Source: Bacteroidia bacterium | Lineage (GTDB): Bacteria > Bacteroidota > Bacteroidia > Bacteroidales > BM520 | NCBI GenBank assembly: GCA_009930445.1 | Contig: RZYD01000035.1 | Coordinates: forward strand, 1-14,148 | Length of the DNA: 14,148 bases | Reading direction: 5' to 3' | In this document: piece after piece, positions 1 through 8,849 of the stretch | Numbering within the stretch: the first letter of the stretch is position 1 | Layout: each line of letters begins with the position of its first letter | Program-made: the position numbers and the translations under genes | Notes under the pieces: generated by a model | Seen by the model: only the letters and a program-made list of their open reading frames with translations | The model's database searches: none | What the model was told of the DNA's origin: nothing

Positions 1-1
1 T

Positions 2-2209
2 GCCTATTGCTGGGGTATGTTTGATCATATGTGGGGTAATTTTGACCCCGGATATGGGGTACCTCCCGTTGCTTCCGACTGGGTGCGTCCATGCTTTGCA
101 AACGCCAGTGGTAAGTTTTATCTCGCCTCCAGCAATTGGCCTTCCAATACCAACAACAAAGTGGTAACCTATCACCTCTTTCATCACCATGGCGATGCAT
201 TTCAAACCGTGTACTATGAAGTTCCTCAAAATCTTACAGTGACACATCCGGAAGAAATAACACCCGGAACACTTTCAATGTCGGTAACTGCAAACCAGGG
301 TGCCACCGTATGTCTGAGCAGTAACGGAGCCATTCTCGATGTAGAGCAGTCGTCCGGAGGAGCAGTTACGCTTAATTTTGTAGAAGCACCGGTGGGCTCC
401 TTACTAACACTTACGGTTACTAAACAAAATTATTACCGCTATGAAACCATAATTCCTGTGGTCGGCCCTCCGGCTGCCGCCACATCCCCCTCACCGGCCA
501 ATAACCAGTCGATGGTGTCCATTTTTACCGGGCTCTCATGGAATGGCACCGGTGCCGATTATTACGAAGTCTATTTCGGAACCGATAATCCACCGTCAAA
601 TTTACTTAATGGTCTGCAGGTGACGGAAACGGCCTACACTTTTGCCGAACCCCTCAGTTTCGCTGAAACCTATTACTGGCAGGTAGTTGCGGTAAACAAT
701 TACGGCAGCGCAGGCAGTGAGGTCTGGTCATTTACAGCCGCCGGTGAACCGGATGAAGATTTTGAAACCGGAGATTTCTCCCTGCACTCCTGGAATATGT
801 CGGGCGATGCTGACTGGCATGTTGTTGGCAACGCAGCAAAACACGGCAGCTATTCAGCGCAGTCAGGAACAATTTCCAACGGGCAGACCAGCACCCTGGC
901 CATTACCATCGATTGCTCCGGGTTTGAAAAGATAAAATTCTATAAAAAAATAAGTAGTGAAGAAGGGAGTGATCCTCTTCAGCTTTTTATCGATGGTATT
1001 CTTAAAGCTGAGTGGAGCGGAGAAATCGATTGGTCGTATGAGCAGTTTTCCAGTGGCCCCGGCCCGCATACCTTTGAATGGCGCTATACCAAAGATGCCA
1101 ACGGTTCGGGCGGCGAGGATAAGGCCTGGATAGATTTTATCTATTTCCCGCCAACCGCTGCGCTGGCCGCCAATGCTGGAAATGATACAGAAATTTGTGA
1201 AGGCAACGCGTATACCACCACAGGATTTGCTTCCAACCACACTTCCGTTGAATGGTCCACCGCTGGTGATGGTACTTTTGAAGATGTTTATGCATTAAAT
1301 ACCTTGTATACCCCCGGAACTAATGATATAAACAACGGCTCTGTTATTCTGACACTGACCGCTTTTTCCGGAACGGATCAGATCAGTGATGATGTGCTGG
1401 TTACCATTAATCGCGCAGTACAAACGGAAATTGGTGAAGGGATTATTTGTGAACAAGGCACCGTTATCGATTGGATTTCAGCGTTCAATTTCGCTTCCGC
1501 TGAATGGAGTAGTGCCGGTGACGGGGCTTTTGATGATCCTACCCTGCTAAACGCAATTTACACCCCGGGAACAGCGGATGTGGCGAACGGAAGTGTAGCA
1601 CTAACCCTTATGCTTACTGCTTTTAATGGCTGTGCTGATTTTTCCGAAACGGTTACGATTCCTGTGCTGCAGATTGCTCAGATTCCGGCAATGCCCGAAG
1701 GGCCCGACGCAGTGGATGTATTTTATACTCCGGAAACCGTTTATATAACTTCCGGCGACGCGGATACGTATGAATGGCATTTAACTCCGGTATCTGCCGG
1801 CACTTTTGCTTCAAACGACCAGCAGGTCACGATTCAGTGGAATCAGGAATTTCAGGGGAATGCTGAACTTAAAGTGCGTGGAATTAACCCCTGTGGAATC
1901 AGTGCATTCTCTGAAGCCCTCGTCATTGTTGTCGATAATTCGGTGGGTATTGATCCTTTCACCACAGGAATTGCTATTCATCCCAACCCAAGTAATGGCC
2001 ATTTTACCGTAACCTGGTCACCGGGCGTGAAAGAAACTGCAGAAGTAAAAATTACTTCCGCCAATGGCGCCCTGGTAACAGCAAAAAAGGTAACCGTCGA
2101 TGGAACAACAACCCTTAGTTTTGATCGCAACCTTTTCAGCCCGGGCATTTATTATCTGACAATCACCGCTAAAAACGGAACTTATTTGAAAAAAATTGTA
2201 ATTCAATAA
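2..2209 (+). CDS. Gingipain-like C25 cysteine peptidase, 3' part (5' end outside window)
   Basis: This is the C-terminal 735 residues of a secreted cysteine peptidase. The frame is open to base 2, and the first residues (AYCWGMFDHMWG) align with YVWGMMDNMWT inside the catalytic domain of the next gene, so the catalytic His and Cys lie upstream of the window. Regions in order: end of the C25 domain (to about 225), Ig-like domain (about 226-465), fibronectin-III-like domain (466-745), a MAM or cleaved-adhesin-like jelly-roll module starting EDFETGDF and ending WIDFIYFPP (746-1155), three PKD-like modules (1160-1410, 1411-1670, 1671-1940), and a T9SS sorting domain with HPNPSNG and GIYYLTI (about 1960-2206). 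Domain order matches the next gene throughout, so the pair looks like a tandem duplication. It probably acts at the cell surface or in the medium on protein substrates. Substrate specificity cannot be read. An ATG at 17 is internal and not the start. Confidence 0.9.
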   Translation, partial: AYCWGMFDHMWGNFDPGYGVPPVASDWVRPCFANASGKFYLASSNWPSNTNNKVVTYHLFHHHGDAFQTVYYEVPQNLTVTHPEEITPGTLSMSVTANQGATVCLSSNGAILDVEQSSGGAVTLNFVEAPVGSLLTLTVTKQNYYRYETIIPVVGPPAAATSPSPANNQSMVSIFTGLSWNGTGADYYEVYFGTDNPPSNLLNGLQVTETAYTFAEPLSFAETYYWQVVAVNNYGSAGSEVWSFTAAGEPDEDFETGDFSLHSWNMSGDADWHVVGNAAKHGSYSAQSGTISNGQTSTLAITIDCSGFEKIKFYKKISSEEGSDPLQLFIDGILKAEWSGEIDWSYEQFSSGPGPHTFEWRYTKDANGSGGEDKAWIDFIYFPPTAALAANAGNDTEICEGNAYTTTGFASNHTSVEWSTAGDGTFEDVYALNTLYTPGTNDINNGSVILTLTAFSGTDQISDDVLVTINRAVQTEIGEGIICEQGTVIDWISAFNFASAEWSSAGDGAFDDPTLLNAIYTPGTADVANGSVALTLMLTAFNGCADFSETVTIPVLQIAQIPAMPEGPDAVDVFYTPETVYITSGDADTYEWHLTPVSAGTFASNDQQVTIQWNQEFQGNAELKVRGINPCGISAFSEALVIVVDNSVGIDPFTTGIAIHPNPSNGHFTVTWSPGVKETAEVKITSANGALVTAKKVTVDGTTTLSFDRNLFSPGIYYLTITAKNGTYLKKIVIQ

Positions 2210-2213
2210 AGAA

Positions 2214-2251
2214 ATAAAGGGTTGCTAAATGGCAGCCCTTTATCACTTTTT
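2214..2251 (+). terminator. Rho-independent terminator after the first C25 gene
   Basis: A 12-bp stem (2214-2225 with 2232-2243, one G-T pair) closes a 6-base loop. A run of five T follows at 2247-2251. It starts 5 bases after the stop codon and should end the upstream transcript. Confidence 0.85.
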
Positions 2252-2335
2252 AAAGAAATAATAGTGTGATTTTCAGTAACATAATTAACACATTCACATA
2301 TAATGAATTATTGTCGGGGTTGGCATTTGTATAAT

Positions 2336-2343
2336 TATTTTTG
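2336..2343 (+). promoter_or_regulatory. Candidate Bacteroidota promoter -7 box for the second C25 gene
   Basis: TATTTTTG matches the Bacteroidota -7 consensus TAnnTTTG at every fixed position. The only nearby -33-like element is ATTG at 2310-2313, with a rather long 22-base spacer, so the upstream half is weak. Transcription would start near 2350, giving a leader of about 40 bases before the ATG at 2393. Confidence 0.5.
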
Positions 2344-2392
2344 TAATTTTACACGCCCGATTGCGGATACTTACATTTTAAACTCTATTACA

Positions 2393-5300
2393 ATGAAAAA
2401 AAATCTACTGCTTCGTATCTTTTCGCTGGCATTAGGCCTGATGTTTAGCATTGGCCTGTTTGCACAGGAGAAGGTTACTTTTAATGACCATCAGTATGAC
2501 CAGGGAATAAAGCTGGAACAGGAAACAAAAGGTGGTGTTACGGTAACATTTTCAGTCCATGAATTCACATTTTCCGATCGTGATGTTAAAGGGGAAGCCA
2601 TGAAAGGCCTTGAACTACCTGGTACATTTCTTCCAAATGACGAAGGGTATCCGGATCTTCCCGCACAGAGCCGTTACATTATGATTCCACAGGGAGCTAC
2701 TGCCTCGGTAACGGTAAAAAATGCCCGTATCGAAACCTACAAAAACATTAACCTCTCTCCTGCTCCCCGTATCCCTCTTGATACAGAAAAAGGCGAACTG
2801 CAATATGAAAAAAATGCAGCGGTATATGCCACTAACGCTTTTTACCCTGAAAACCCGGTGCGAATATCGGATAAAAGCCAGGTAAGAGGGGTCGATATGG
2901 TGATGTTAGGAATCACTCCTTTTCAGTATAATCCGGTTACCAAAGAGCTGAAAGTGTATCGCGACCTCGAAATAGAGGTTACCTTCGAAGGAGGTAATGG
3001 CCATTTTGGCGACGACCGACTCAGAAGCCGCTACTGGGATCCCATCGTAATGGATATGGCACTCAATGCCTCTTCGCTTCCTGAAATTGATTATAACAAA
3101 AGAATTCTGAACAGAAATTCGAAAACAAACGTCGATCTTGAATATATTATTATTTCTCCCGATGGTCCGATCTTTCAGGCCTGGGCTGGTGTTATCAAAA
3201 ATTTCCGCACCAAACAGGGTATTGTGACAGGGGTAGTTCCGTTGAGCGAAGTGGGAGGAAACTCCCCGGAAGCCATCGAGAATTATATCAATAACGCCTA
3301 CAATACCTGGTTTATTCCACCTGCCGCTGTGCTGATTCTGGGCGACTATGGCACCGACCAAAATGTGAATGTTACTTCCCCGATTTGGGATAACTATTGT
3401 GTCTCTGATAATATTTTTTCCGATGTGGATGGCGATGACTTACCGGAAATCGTTTTTGCGCGTATCACAGCACGTGATGAAGCTGAACTTAGTCTGATGA
3501 TCAACAAGTTTATCAACTATGAAGAAAATCCACCCCTCTCCTTCGATTTTTATAACCACCCCATTACGGCCCTGGGTTGGCAAACCGAAAGATGGTTCCA
3601 AATCTGTTCCGAAACAGTAGGAGGATTCTGGAAAACAGTCAAAAATAAACAACCGGTGCGTATCAATGAAATTTATAGCGGCAGCCCGGGTGCAACCTGG
3701 TCCACTGCTACCAATACCAGCACGGTCGTCGATTATTTCGGACCCAACGGGTTGGGATATATTCCCGCTACTCCTGCTGAACTGGGCAACTGGGCCGGCG
3801 GAAATGCTTCCATGATTAATAATGCCATTAATGCCGGTGCTTTTATGTTGATGCACCGCGACCATGGGGGAGAAACGGGCTGGGGTGAACCTGCATACCA
3901 TAATTCGGATATCGCAGGCCTTGTAAATACCGATTTATGCTATATCTTGTCTATCAATTGCCTGACAGGAAAATACAACTGGAACAGCGAGTGCTTTACA
4001 GAAGCTTTCCACCGCCACCAATATGGTGCGCTAGGGCTGATTGCCGCCAGTGAAGTCTCCTATTCCTTTGTTAACGATACCTATGTTTGGGGGATGATGG
4101 ATAATATGTGGACTGATTTTATGCCGGATTATGGCCAGGAATTCCCGACCAATTTCATTCGTCCCGCTTTTGGTAACGCTGCAGGAAAACACTTCCTGTA
4201 TGCCTCAAACTGGCCCTATAATACCAGCAACAAAACAGTTACTTACCATCTTTTCCATGCCCATTCCGGCGCATTTACAACAGTTTATTCTGAAATGCCT
4301 ACACAGGTTGAAATCGATTATGTAGATATTCTTCCCGTGGCACAGGAGTATTTCGAATTTACCGCTGAAACCGGTGCAATAGTTTGTTTGACCTATGAAA
4401 ACGAAATTATTGGGGTCGAAGAAGGAAATGGAACACTGAAGCAAATGGCGATTACCCCAATGTCAAACCCCGGTGATTCCGTACTTGTCACCGTTACCGC
4501 CAGAAATAAATTCAGGTATGAAGACTATATCCTGATCGCCGGAGCTCCTTTCCCTTCACAAAACCCTTCTCCTTCCGATGGTGCTACGAAAATAGCTCCT
4601 TTTGCAACCTTGAACTGGAGCGACGGTATTGGCAATCTGGCAGAAACATATAAGGTATTTGTAGGAACCGATAATCCACCTTCTAACATTGTTAACGGAG
4701 TAGAAACCACAGAAACTACTTTTACGCTTCCCGAAACGCTCGACTATGAAACAACCTATTTCTGGAGAATTGACTCCTATAATATTTATGGTACAGTTGA
4801 AGGAAATGTATGGAGTTTTACTACCAGTGGCCCTGCGGATGAAGATTTTGAAACCGGTGACTTCTCCCTCTGGGGTTGGTATACCGACGGAGATGCACAA
4901 TGGAGTGTGACAGATGTAGATGCCGCCTGCGGTACCTATTCAGCCATGTCAGGAGAAATTGAAGCGTTGCAAACTTCTTCGCTGAAAATCGATGTCAATA
5001 TCGATGCTTTCCTGCCGCAAAAAATGACGTTCTGGGTGAAAATGAATGCCTCCAGTTCTTCTATTCTCGCTTTTTATGTCGATGACGTTTTTAAAACCAG
5101 TTTTGCCGGTAGTATGGACTGGACTCAGGGAATGCCTATCGTTGACCCCGGTCAACATACCCTTGAATGGCGCTTCCAGACCGGAGAAACCACCGGCCTG
5201 TCAGAAATTGCCTGGGTTGACTTTATTCATTTTCCACCACTGGCAGCCTTATCGGTAAACGCCGGAAATAATACAACCGTTTGCGAATACGATAGCTATG

Positions 5301-6307
5301 CCACCGAAGCAACAGCATCGAGCTTTGCCGGCCTTGACTGGACGACCGATGGAACCGGTTATTTTGAAAACCCGGCCGAACTGCATACCGTATACTACCC
5401 AAGTAACGATGATTATGCAGCAGGAATGGTGACTTTAACTCTCGAAGTATGGGATGCCGAAAACAACCACCTTACCGATGACGTGGAAATCAGTTTCATC
5501 GATGCGCCCGAAGTAACCGGTGGTAACGGTGGAATCTGTGGCGCTGAACCCGCCGTAATCGACTGGATTAATATAAGCAATTACGCTTCGGTTAATTGGT
5601 CAACCTCCGGTGATGGTGTTTTTGATGACCCCTCCCTGATGAACCCCGCGTATACTGCCGGAACACAGGATCTGGAAGAAGGTACTGTTTTCCTTACCAT
5701 GAACATTCACGGTAATGCCCCATGCGGAACCCTCGACGAAACAATTACCGTTGAAGTCAGTGATGCACCTGCCATCCCCTCAATGCCCGATGGCCCCGAT
5801 TACGTAGATACTTATTACACTCCGACTACCGATTATTCCACCACGGGAAATACTTCTATCTATCATTGGATACTCATGCCGGAAGATGCCGGTGAACTGG
5901 TAAGCGATGGAAATACTGCCACCATTACCTGGAGCACCGGATTCCAGGGATTGGCTACGCTAAAAGTGAACGGAGAAAATATTTGCGGGGAAGGTGATTA
6001 TTCCGAAACCCTCGAAATTGTAGTGGATAATACGGTTGGAATATCCGATAATGATCCGTTTAACACCACGGTTGTGCCGAACCCCGGAAACGGAATCTTT
6101 AATTTATACCTTGCCCCACGGGGTGAAAACTATACGGTTTCTGTATTCAATGCACTGGGAGAAAGGGTTTACTACGCTGAACGGCCGGCCGAAAGTGCTA
6201 ACGATAAAGAAATTATCAACCTTACAAATTCCGACAATGGATTGTATTACCTGATGATTCAGGATAAATCATCCCAAACAATCAAAAAACTAATTATAAA
6301 TAAATAA
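2393..6307 (+). CDS. Secreted gingipain-like C25 cysteine peptidase with T9SS sorting domain
   Basis: This complete 1304-residue peptidase starts at 2393 because MKKNLLLRIFSLALGLMFSI opens a typical signal peptide (cleavage near A24-Q25). The in-frame ATG at 2303 would bury that signal and lies upstream of the candidate promoter box. Domains: C25 propeptide (about 25-240), C25 catalytic domain (about 245-630), Ig-like (633-722), fibronectin-III-like (723-813), MAM or cleaved-adhesin-like (814-950), three PKD-like modules (953-1037, 1040-1122, 1123-1210), and T9SS C-terminal domain (about 1222-1304; VPNPGNG, then GLYYLMI). The catalytic dyad is visible: His491 in RDHGGETGW and Cys523 in LSINCLTGK. 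Their 32-residue spacing resembles the 33 of gingipain RgpB (His211, Cys244). An Asp-rich segment (DVDGDDLPEIVFAR) matches the family. It is likely made as a zymogen, exported through Sec and T9SS, and surface-anchored or released. Specificity (Arg, Lys or other) is not readable. Confidence 0.93.
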   Translation: MKKNLLLRIFSLALGLMFSIGLFAQEKVTFNDHQYDQGIKLEQETKGGVTVTFSVHEFTFSDRDVKGEAMKGLELPGTFLPNDEGYPDLPAQSRYIMIPQGATASVTVKNARIETYKNINLSPAPRIPLDTEKGELQYEKNAAVYATNAFYPENPVRISDKSQVRGVDMVMLGITPFQYNPVTKELKVYRDLEIEVTFEGGNGHFGDDRLRSRYWDPIVMDMALNASSLPEIDYNKRILNRNSKTNVDLEYIIISPDGPIFQAWAGVIKNFRTKQGIVTGVVPLSEVGGNSPEAIENYINNAYNTWFIPPAAVLILGDYGTDQNVNVTSPIWDNYCVSDNIFSDVDGDDLPEIVFARITARDEAELSLMINKFINYEENPPLSFDFYNHPITALGWQTERWFQICSETVGGFWKTVKNKQPVRINEIYSGSPGATWSTATNTSTVVDYFGPNGLGYIPATPAELGNWAGGNASMINNAINAGAFMLMHRDHGGETGWGEPAYHNSDIAGLVNTDLCYILSINCLTGKYNWNSECFTEAFHRHQYGALGLIAASEVSYSFVNDTYVWGMMDNMWTDFMPDYGQEFPTNFIRPAFGNAAGKHFLYASNWPYNTSNKTVTYHLFHAHSGAFTTVYSEMPTQVEIDYVDILPVAQEYFEFTAETGAIVCLTYENEIIGVEEGNGTLKQMAITPMSNPGDSVLVTVTARNKFRYEDYILIAGAPFPSQNPSPSDGATKIAPFATLNWSDGIGNLAETYKVFVGTDNPPSNIVNGVETTETTFTLPETLDYETTYFWRIDSYNIYGTVEGNVWSFTTSGPADEDFETGDFSLWGWYTDGDAQWSVTDVDAACGTYSAMSGEIEALQTSSLKIDVNIDAFLPQKMTFWVKMNASSSSILAFYVDDVFKTSFAGSMDWTQGMPIVDPGQHTLEWRFQTGETTGLSEIAWVDFIHFPPLAALSVNAGNNTTVCEYDSYATEATASSFAGLDWTTDGTGYFENPAELHTVYYPSNDDYAAGMVTLTLEVWDAENNHLTDDVEISFIDAPEVTGGNGGICGAEPAVIDWINISNYASVNWSTSGDGVFDDPSLMNPAYTAGTQDLEEGTVFLTMNIHGNAPCGTLDETITVEVSDAPAIPSMPDGPDYVDTYYTPTTDYSTTGNTSIYHWILMPEDAGELVSDGNTATITWSTGFQGLATLKVNGENICGEGDYSETLEIVVDNTVGISDNDPFNTTVVPNPGNGIFNLYLAPRGENYTVSVFNALGERVYYAERPAESANDKEIINLTNSDNGLYYLMIQDKSSQTIKKLIINK

Positions 6308-6323
6308 AAATCTTTTTTTAATG

Positions 6324-6361
6324 AAAAGCACCTCAGCGTAATGTTGAGGTGCTTTTTTTTT
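6324..6361 (+). terminator. Rho-independent terminator after the second C25 gene
   Basis: A perfect 12-bp stem (6324-6335 with 6345-6356) closes a 9-base loop and runs into a T-tract (6353-6361). It lies 16 bases past the stop codon. The A-rich 5' flank could let it act on minus-strand transcripts too. Confidence 0.9.
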
Positions 6362-6457
6362 ACTTTTCAGGAACGTTTCTTTTCAATGTATTGTCTTCAG
6401 AATAGAGAAATACAAAATTTTTATTTCTAAACGTGCCACCAATACAACTATGGAATT

Positions 6458-8776
6458 ATGAAACAAACATTACTATCATTGTTTATGCTTCTGATGGCCG
6501 CCGGTGTTTTCGGTCAGGCTAAAATAGCCCGTGAAGAAGTATTACTGGAAATAGGTACCGGAACCTGGTGCCAATTCTGCCCCGGTGCGGCGATGGGTGC
6601 CGATGACCTGGTTGAAAACGGTTGCAGTGTTGCCGTTATTGAATACCATAACGGTGACAATTATGTCAATACAGCAGCCTCAGCACGTCTCAGTTTTTAT
6701 GGCATCAGCAACTTTCCGACTGCAATTTTTGATGGTGTAGTTACCGTTTCTGGAGGAAGTAATACACAAAGCATGTATTCGAGCTATCTCCCGAAATATG
6801 AGCAGCGTATCGTTGTTCCGTCTTCTGTATCCATTTCCTGGAATGGCTACCACGAAGGGAATACCTATACCGTGATCTCTACTATTCAAAAACATGCCGG
6901 GGTCAGCAATGATCTCCGTTTTCATCTTTCGTTAACAGAATCAGGCATTCAGGAAGCCTGGCAGGGCCAAACAGAACTACATTTTGTAGAACGTTGGATG
7001 GCCAACAACGGGCAAGGAGAAACTCTCGACCTCTCAGGACCAGCTCCGGTAACAAAAACCATTACCTTCACCATCGATCCTTCCTGGAACCTGGAAGAAC
7101 TGGAATTGGTGGCCTTTGTTCAGGACTATGCCGATGACCAGGTGCAACAAGCCATAAAAGTAATGCTGAATGAACTTCCACCCCCCCCTCCGGTCGCTGA
7201 CTTTACTGCCGACCAAACCGACTTCTGTGAAATGGGTACAGTGAATTTTTCAAACAACTCTTCCTTTGCTGATACCTATGCATGGTCGTTCCCCGGTGGA
7301 ACTCCGGAATCCTCAATACTGGAAAATCCTACCGTAAATTACGTCACCCCGGGCATTTATGATGTCTCCCTCACCGTTACCAATGCAAATACCTCCAATA
7401 CAAAAACAATAAACGGGTATATACACGTGCTGACAGATCCTGAATCCCCGGTTCAACCTTCCGGATCAACCCAGGTTTGTACTACGAATATGATGGATAA
7501 CTACAGTATTGCACCGGTGCCTTTTGCTTCTACCTACCAATGGGTACTCACACCTGCTGAAGCTGGAGTCGTTTTTGGCGTTGGAACCAATGTGAATATC
7601 TCCTGGACAGGTGTTTATCTGGGAGAAGCTACGCTCAAAGTCAACGCATTAAATAATTGTGGAGAAAGTGAATTTTCTCCAGCACTGGAAATATCCATTT
7701 ACCAGGGACCTGAGCAGTATACGGTCAATGGCGGGGGTGCACTGTGTGAAGGTGAAGAGGGCGTGGAAATTGGCCTTTCCGGAAGTTCAGCTGAAGTAGA
7801 CTATTTGCTTTATAAAGATGGCGTGGCCACAGAAATAATGCTTACCGGTACCGGCGAACCCCTATCCTTTGGACTGATTAGCGCTGCAGGGGGTTATACA
7901 GTCAAAGCAACCGACCCCTCTGGATTCTGTACGGTAACTATGACCGGGTCTGCCCTTGTGGAGGTGCATCCCTTGCCTATGGTTTTTGACGTGGAAGGAG
8001 AAGGAACCTGGTGTGAAGGAACTTCCGGTGCAATCATTTCTCTTCAAAGCTCTGAAAATCAGGTTAAATACGAACTCTATCGCGATGGTACAGCCACTGA
8101 AATCACACGCATTGGCGATGGTAATGCATTGAATTTTGATGGTATTACCGATGAAGGACTTTATACGATCATGGCCGATAATGAATTATGCGTGCAGGAA
8201 ATGAACGGCGCCGTGGATGTAATTCAGATGGCGCTTCCTTCCGTTCCTGCTACTCCGGTAGGAGAACCTGAAGTGTGCATCAATTATACACCCACAGCTG
8301 AATATGCTACTGCCGGAGGGAATAATTCCGAAAGCTATGAATGGTCGCTTGAACCTGCCTCCGCTGGTACCATTACCGGCAACGGATTAACCGCTGAAGT
8401 GGCGTGGGATTTATCGTTCGACGATGACTTTGCTTATGTCGCTGTACGTGGTGTAAATTTGTGCGGACAAAGTACCTTCAGCACTTCTTTCGAGGTATAT
8501 GCACATATGTGTGTGGGAATAAACACCATTAATGACACCAAAACCCATATTTATCCCAACCCGGTATCCGATGTACTTCATGTGGATATAAACGGATTTG
8601 GCCCGGCTCAGTTAACCCTTTCCAATTCTATGGGAAAAATAATCCGTAACCAATCGCTGTTTCTCAACGGCTCACATTCAGAACCCTTGCAGGTAAAAAC
8701 ACTTGAAAAAGGGGTCTACTTACTGGGAATAAAAGGGGAACAAAATCACAGGATGTATAAAATAATTGTAAAATAA
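6458..8776 (+). CDS. Omp28-like thioredoxin-fold secreted protein with PKD-like modules and T9SS sorting domain
   Basis: This 772-residue protein starts with a signal peptide (MKQTLLSLFMLLMAAGVFGQ). Residues 21-238 resemble the Omp28-related family of Bacteroidota. The motif W37-C38-Q-F-C41 follows a beta strand (VLLEIGTGT), and FPT at 86-88 sits where thioredoxins carry the cis-proline (Pro87), so a thiol-disulfide role is plausible but unproven. After a Pro5 linker (about 239-243) come a canonical PKD domain (246-325), a PKD-like module (326-415), two tandem Ig-like repeats (416-508 and 509-592, each with a G-x-G...CEG start and a YxLYxDGxATEI core), another PKD-like module (593-690), and a T9SS sorting domain (697-772; IYPNPVSD, GVYLLGI). 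The next gene is a paralogue over the first 235 residues only. No convincing promoter box was found upstream, although the preceding terminator implies one exists. The literature name Omp28 refers to a P. gingivalis surface protein whose biochemical role is not settled. Confidence 0.88.
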   Translation: MKQTLLSLFMLLMAAGVFGQAKIAREEVLLEIGTGTWCQFCPGAAMGADDLVENGCSVAVIEYHNGDNYVNTAASARLSFYGISNFPTAIFDGVVTVSGGSNTQSMYSSYLPKYEQRIVVPSSVSISWNGYHEGNTYTVISTIQKHAGVSNDLRFHLSLTESGIQEAWQGQTELHFVERWMANNGQGETLDLSGPAPVTKTITFTIDPSWNLEELELVAFVQDYADDQVQQAIKVMLNELPPPPPVADFTADQTDFCEMGTVNFSNNSSFADTYAWSFPGGTPESSILENPTVNYVTPGIYDVSLTVTNANTSNTKTINGYIHVLTDPESPVQPSGSTQVCTTNMMDNYSIAPVPFASTYQWVLTPAEAGVVFGVGTNVNISWTGVYLGEATLKVNALNNCGESEFSPALEISIYQGPEQYTVNGGGALCEGEEGVEIGLSGSSAEVDYLLYKDGVATEIMLTGTGEPLSFGLISAAGGYTVKATDPSGFCTVTMTGSALVEVHPLPMVFDVEGEGTWCEGTSGAIISLQSSENQVKYELYRDGTATEITRIGDGNALNFDGITDEGLYTIMADNELCVQEMNGAVDVIQMALPSVPATPVGEPEVCINYTPTAEYATAGGNNSESYEWSLEPASAGTITGNGLTAEVAWDLSFDDDFAYVAVRGVNLCGQSTFSTSFEVYAHMCVGINTINDTKTHIYPNPVSDVLHVDINGFGPAQLTLSNSMGKIIRNQSLFLNGSHSEPLQVKTLEKGVYLLGIKGEQNHRMYKIIVK
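6548..6658 (+). repeat. Near-identical 111-bp segment shared with the neighbouring paralogue (copy 1)
   Basis: Codons 31-67 of this gene match 8937-9047 in the next gene with 2 differences in 111 bases, both synonymous (6592 and 6652). The segment covers the CxxC motif. Between 6749 and 6826 the same pair differs at 23 of 78 bases by my count. The second copy is annotated separately. Confidence 0.9.
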
Positions 8777-8784
8777 CAGTATTT

Positions 8785-8821
8785 ACCGATTGGAAAAACC
8801 GAAAACCATTTTCGAATCGGT
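8785..8821 (+). promoter_or_regulatory. Imperfect 13-bp inverted repeat between the two Omp28-like genes
   Basis: Bases 8785-8797 pair with 8809-8821 (12 of 13 positions; the mismatch is 8792 with 8814) around an 11-base loop. It starts 8 bases after the upstream stop and ends 28 bases before the downstream ATG. No T-tract follows, so it is a poor terminator. An RNA hairpin controlling downstream expression or mRNA stability, or a protein-binding site, would fit. The role is unknown. Confidence 0.5.
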
Positions 8822-8849
8822 GCCTTTAATTCATAAAAAAACAAAACAA

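Noticed and set aside
17..2209. Treating the ATG at 17 as a true gene start, or the first gene as a broken remnant
   Set aside because: The frame is open to base 2 and the sequence before the ATG matches the catalytic domain of the next gene. There is no signal peptide. The gene is simply cut by the window edge.
2303..2392. Upstream in-frame ATG of the second C25 gene
   Set aside because: It lies before the candidate -7 box and would place 30 residues ahead of a clear signal peptide.
6361..6428. Promoter boxes before the first Omp28-like gene (TACTTTTC at 6361-6368; TATTTCTA near 6422)
   Set aside because: Neither matches TAnnTTTG fully, and no TTTG sits at the right distance upstream, so I do not call a promoter although one must exist.
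8790..8849. Upstream in-frame TTG start of the second Omp28-like gene
   Set aside because: It lies inside the inverted repeat and would bury the signal peptide beginning at 8850.
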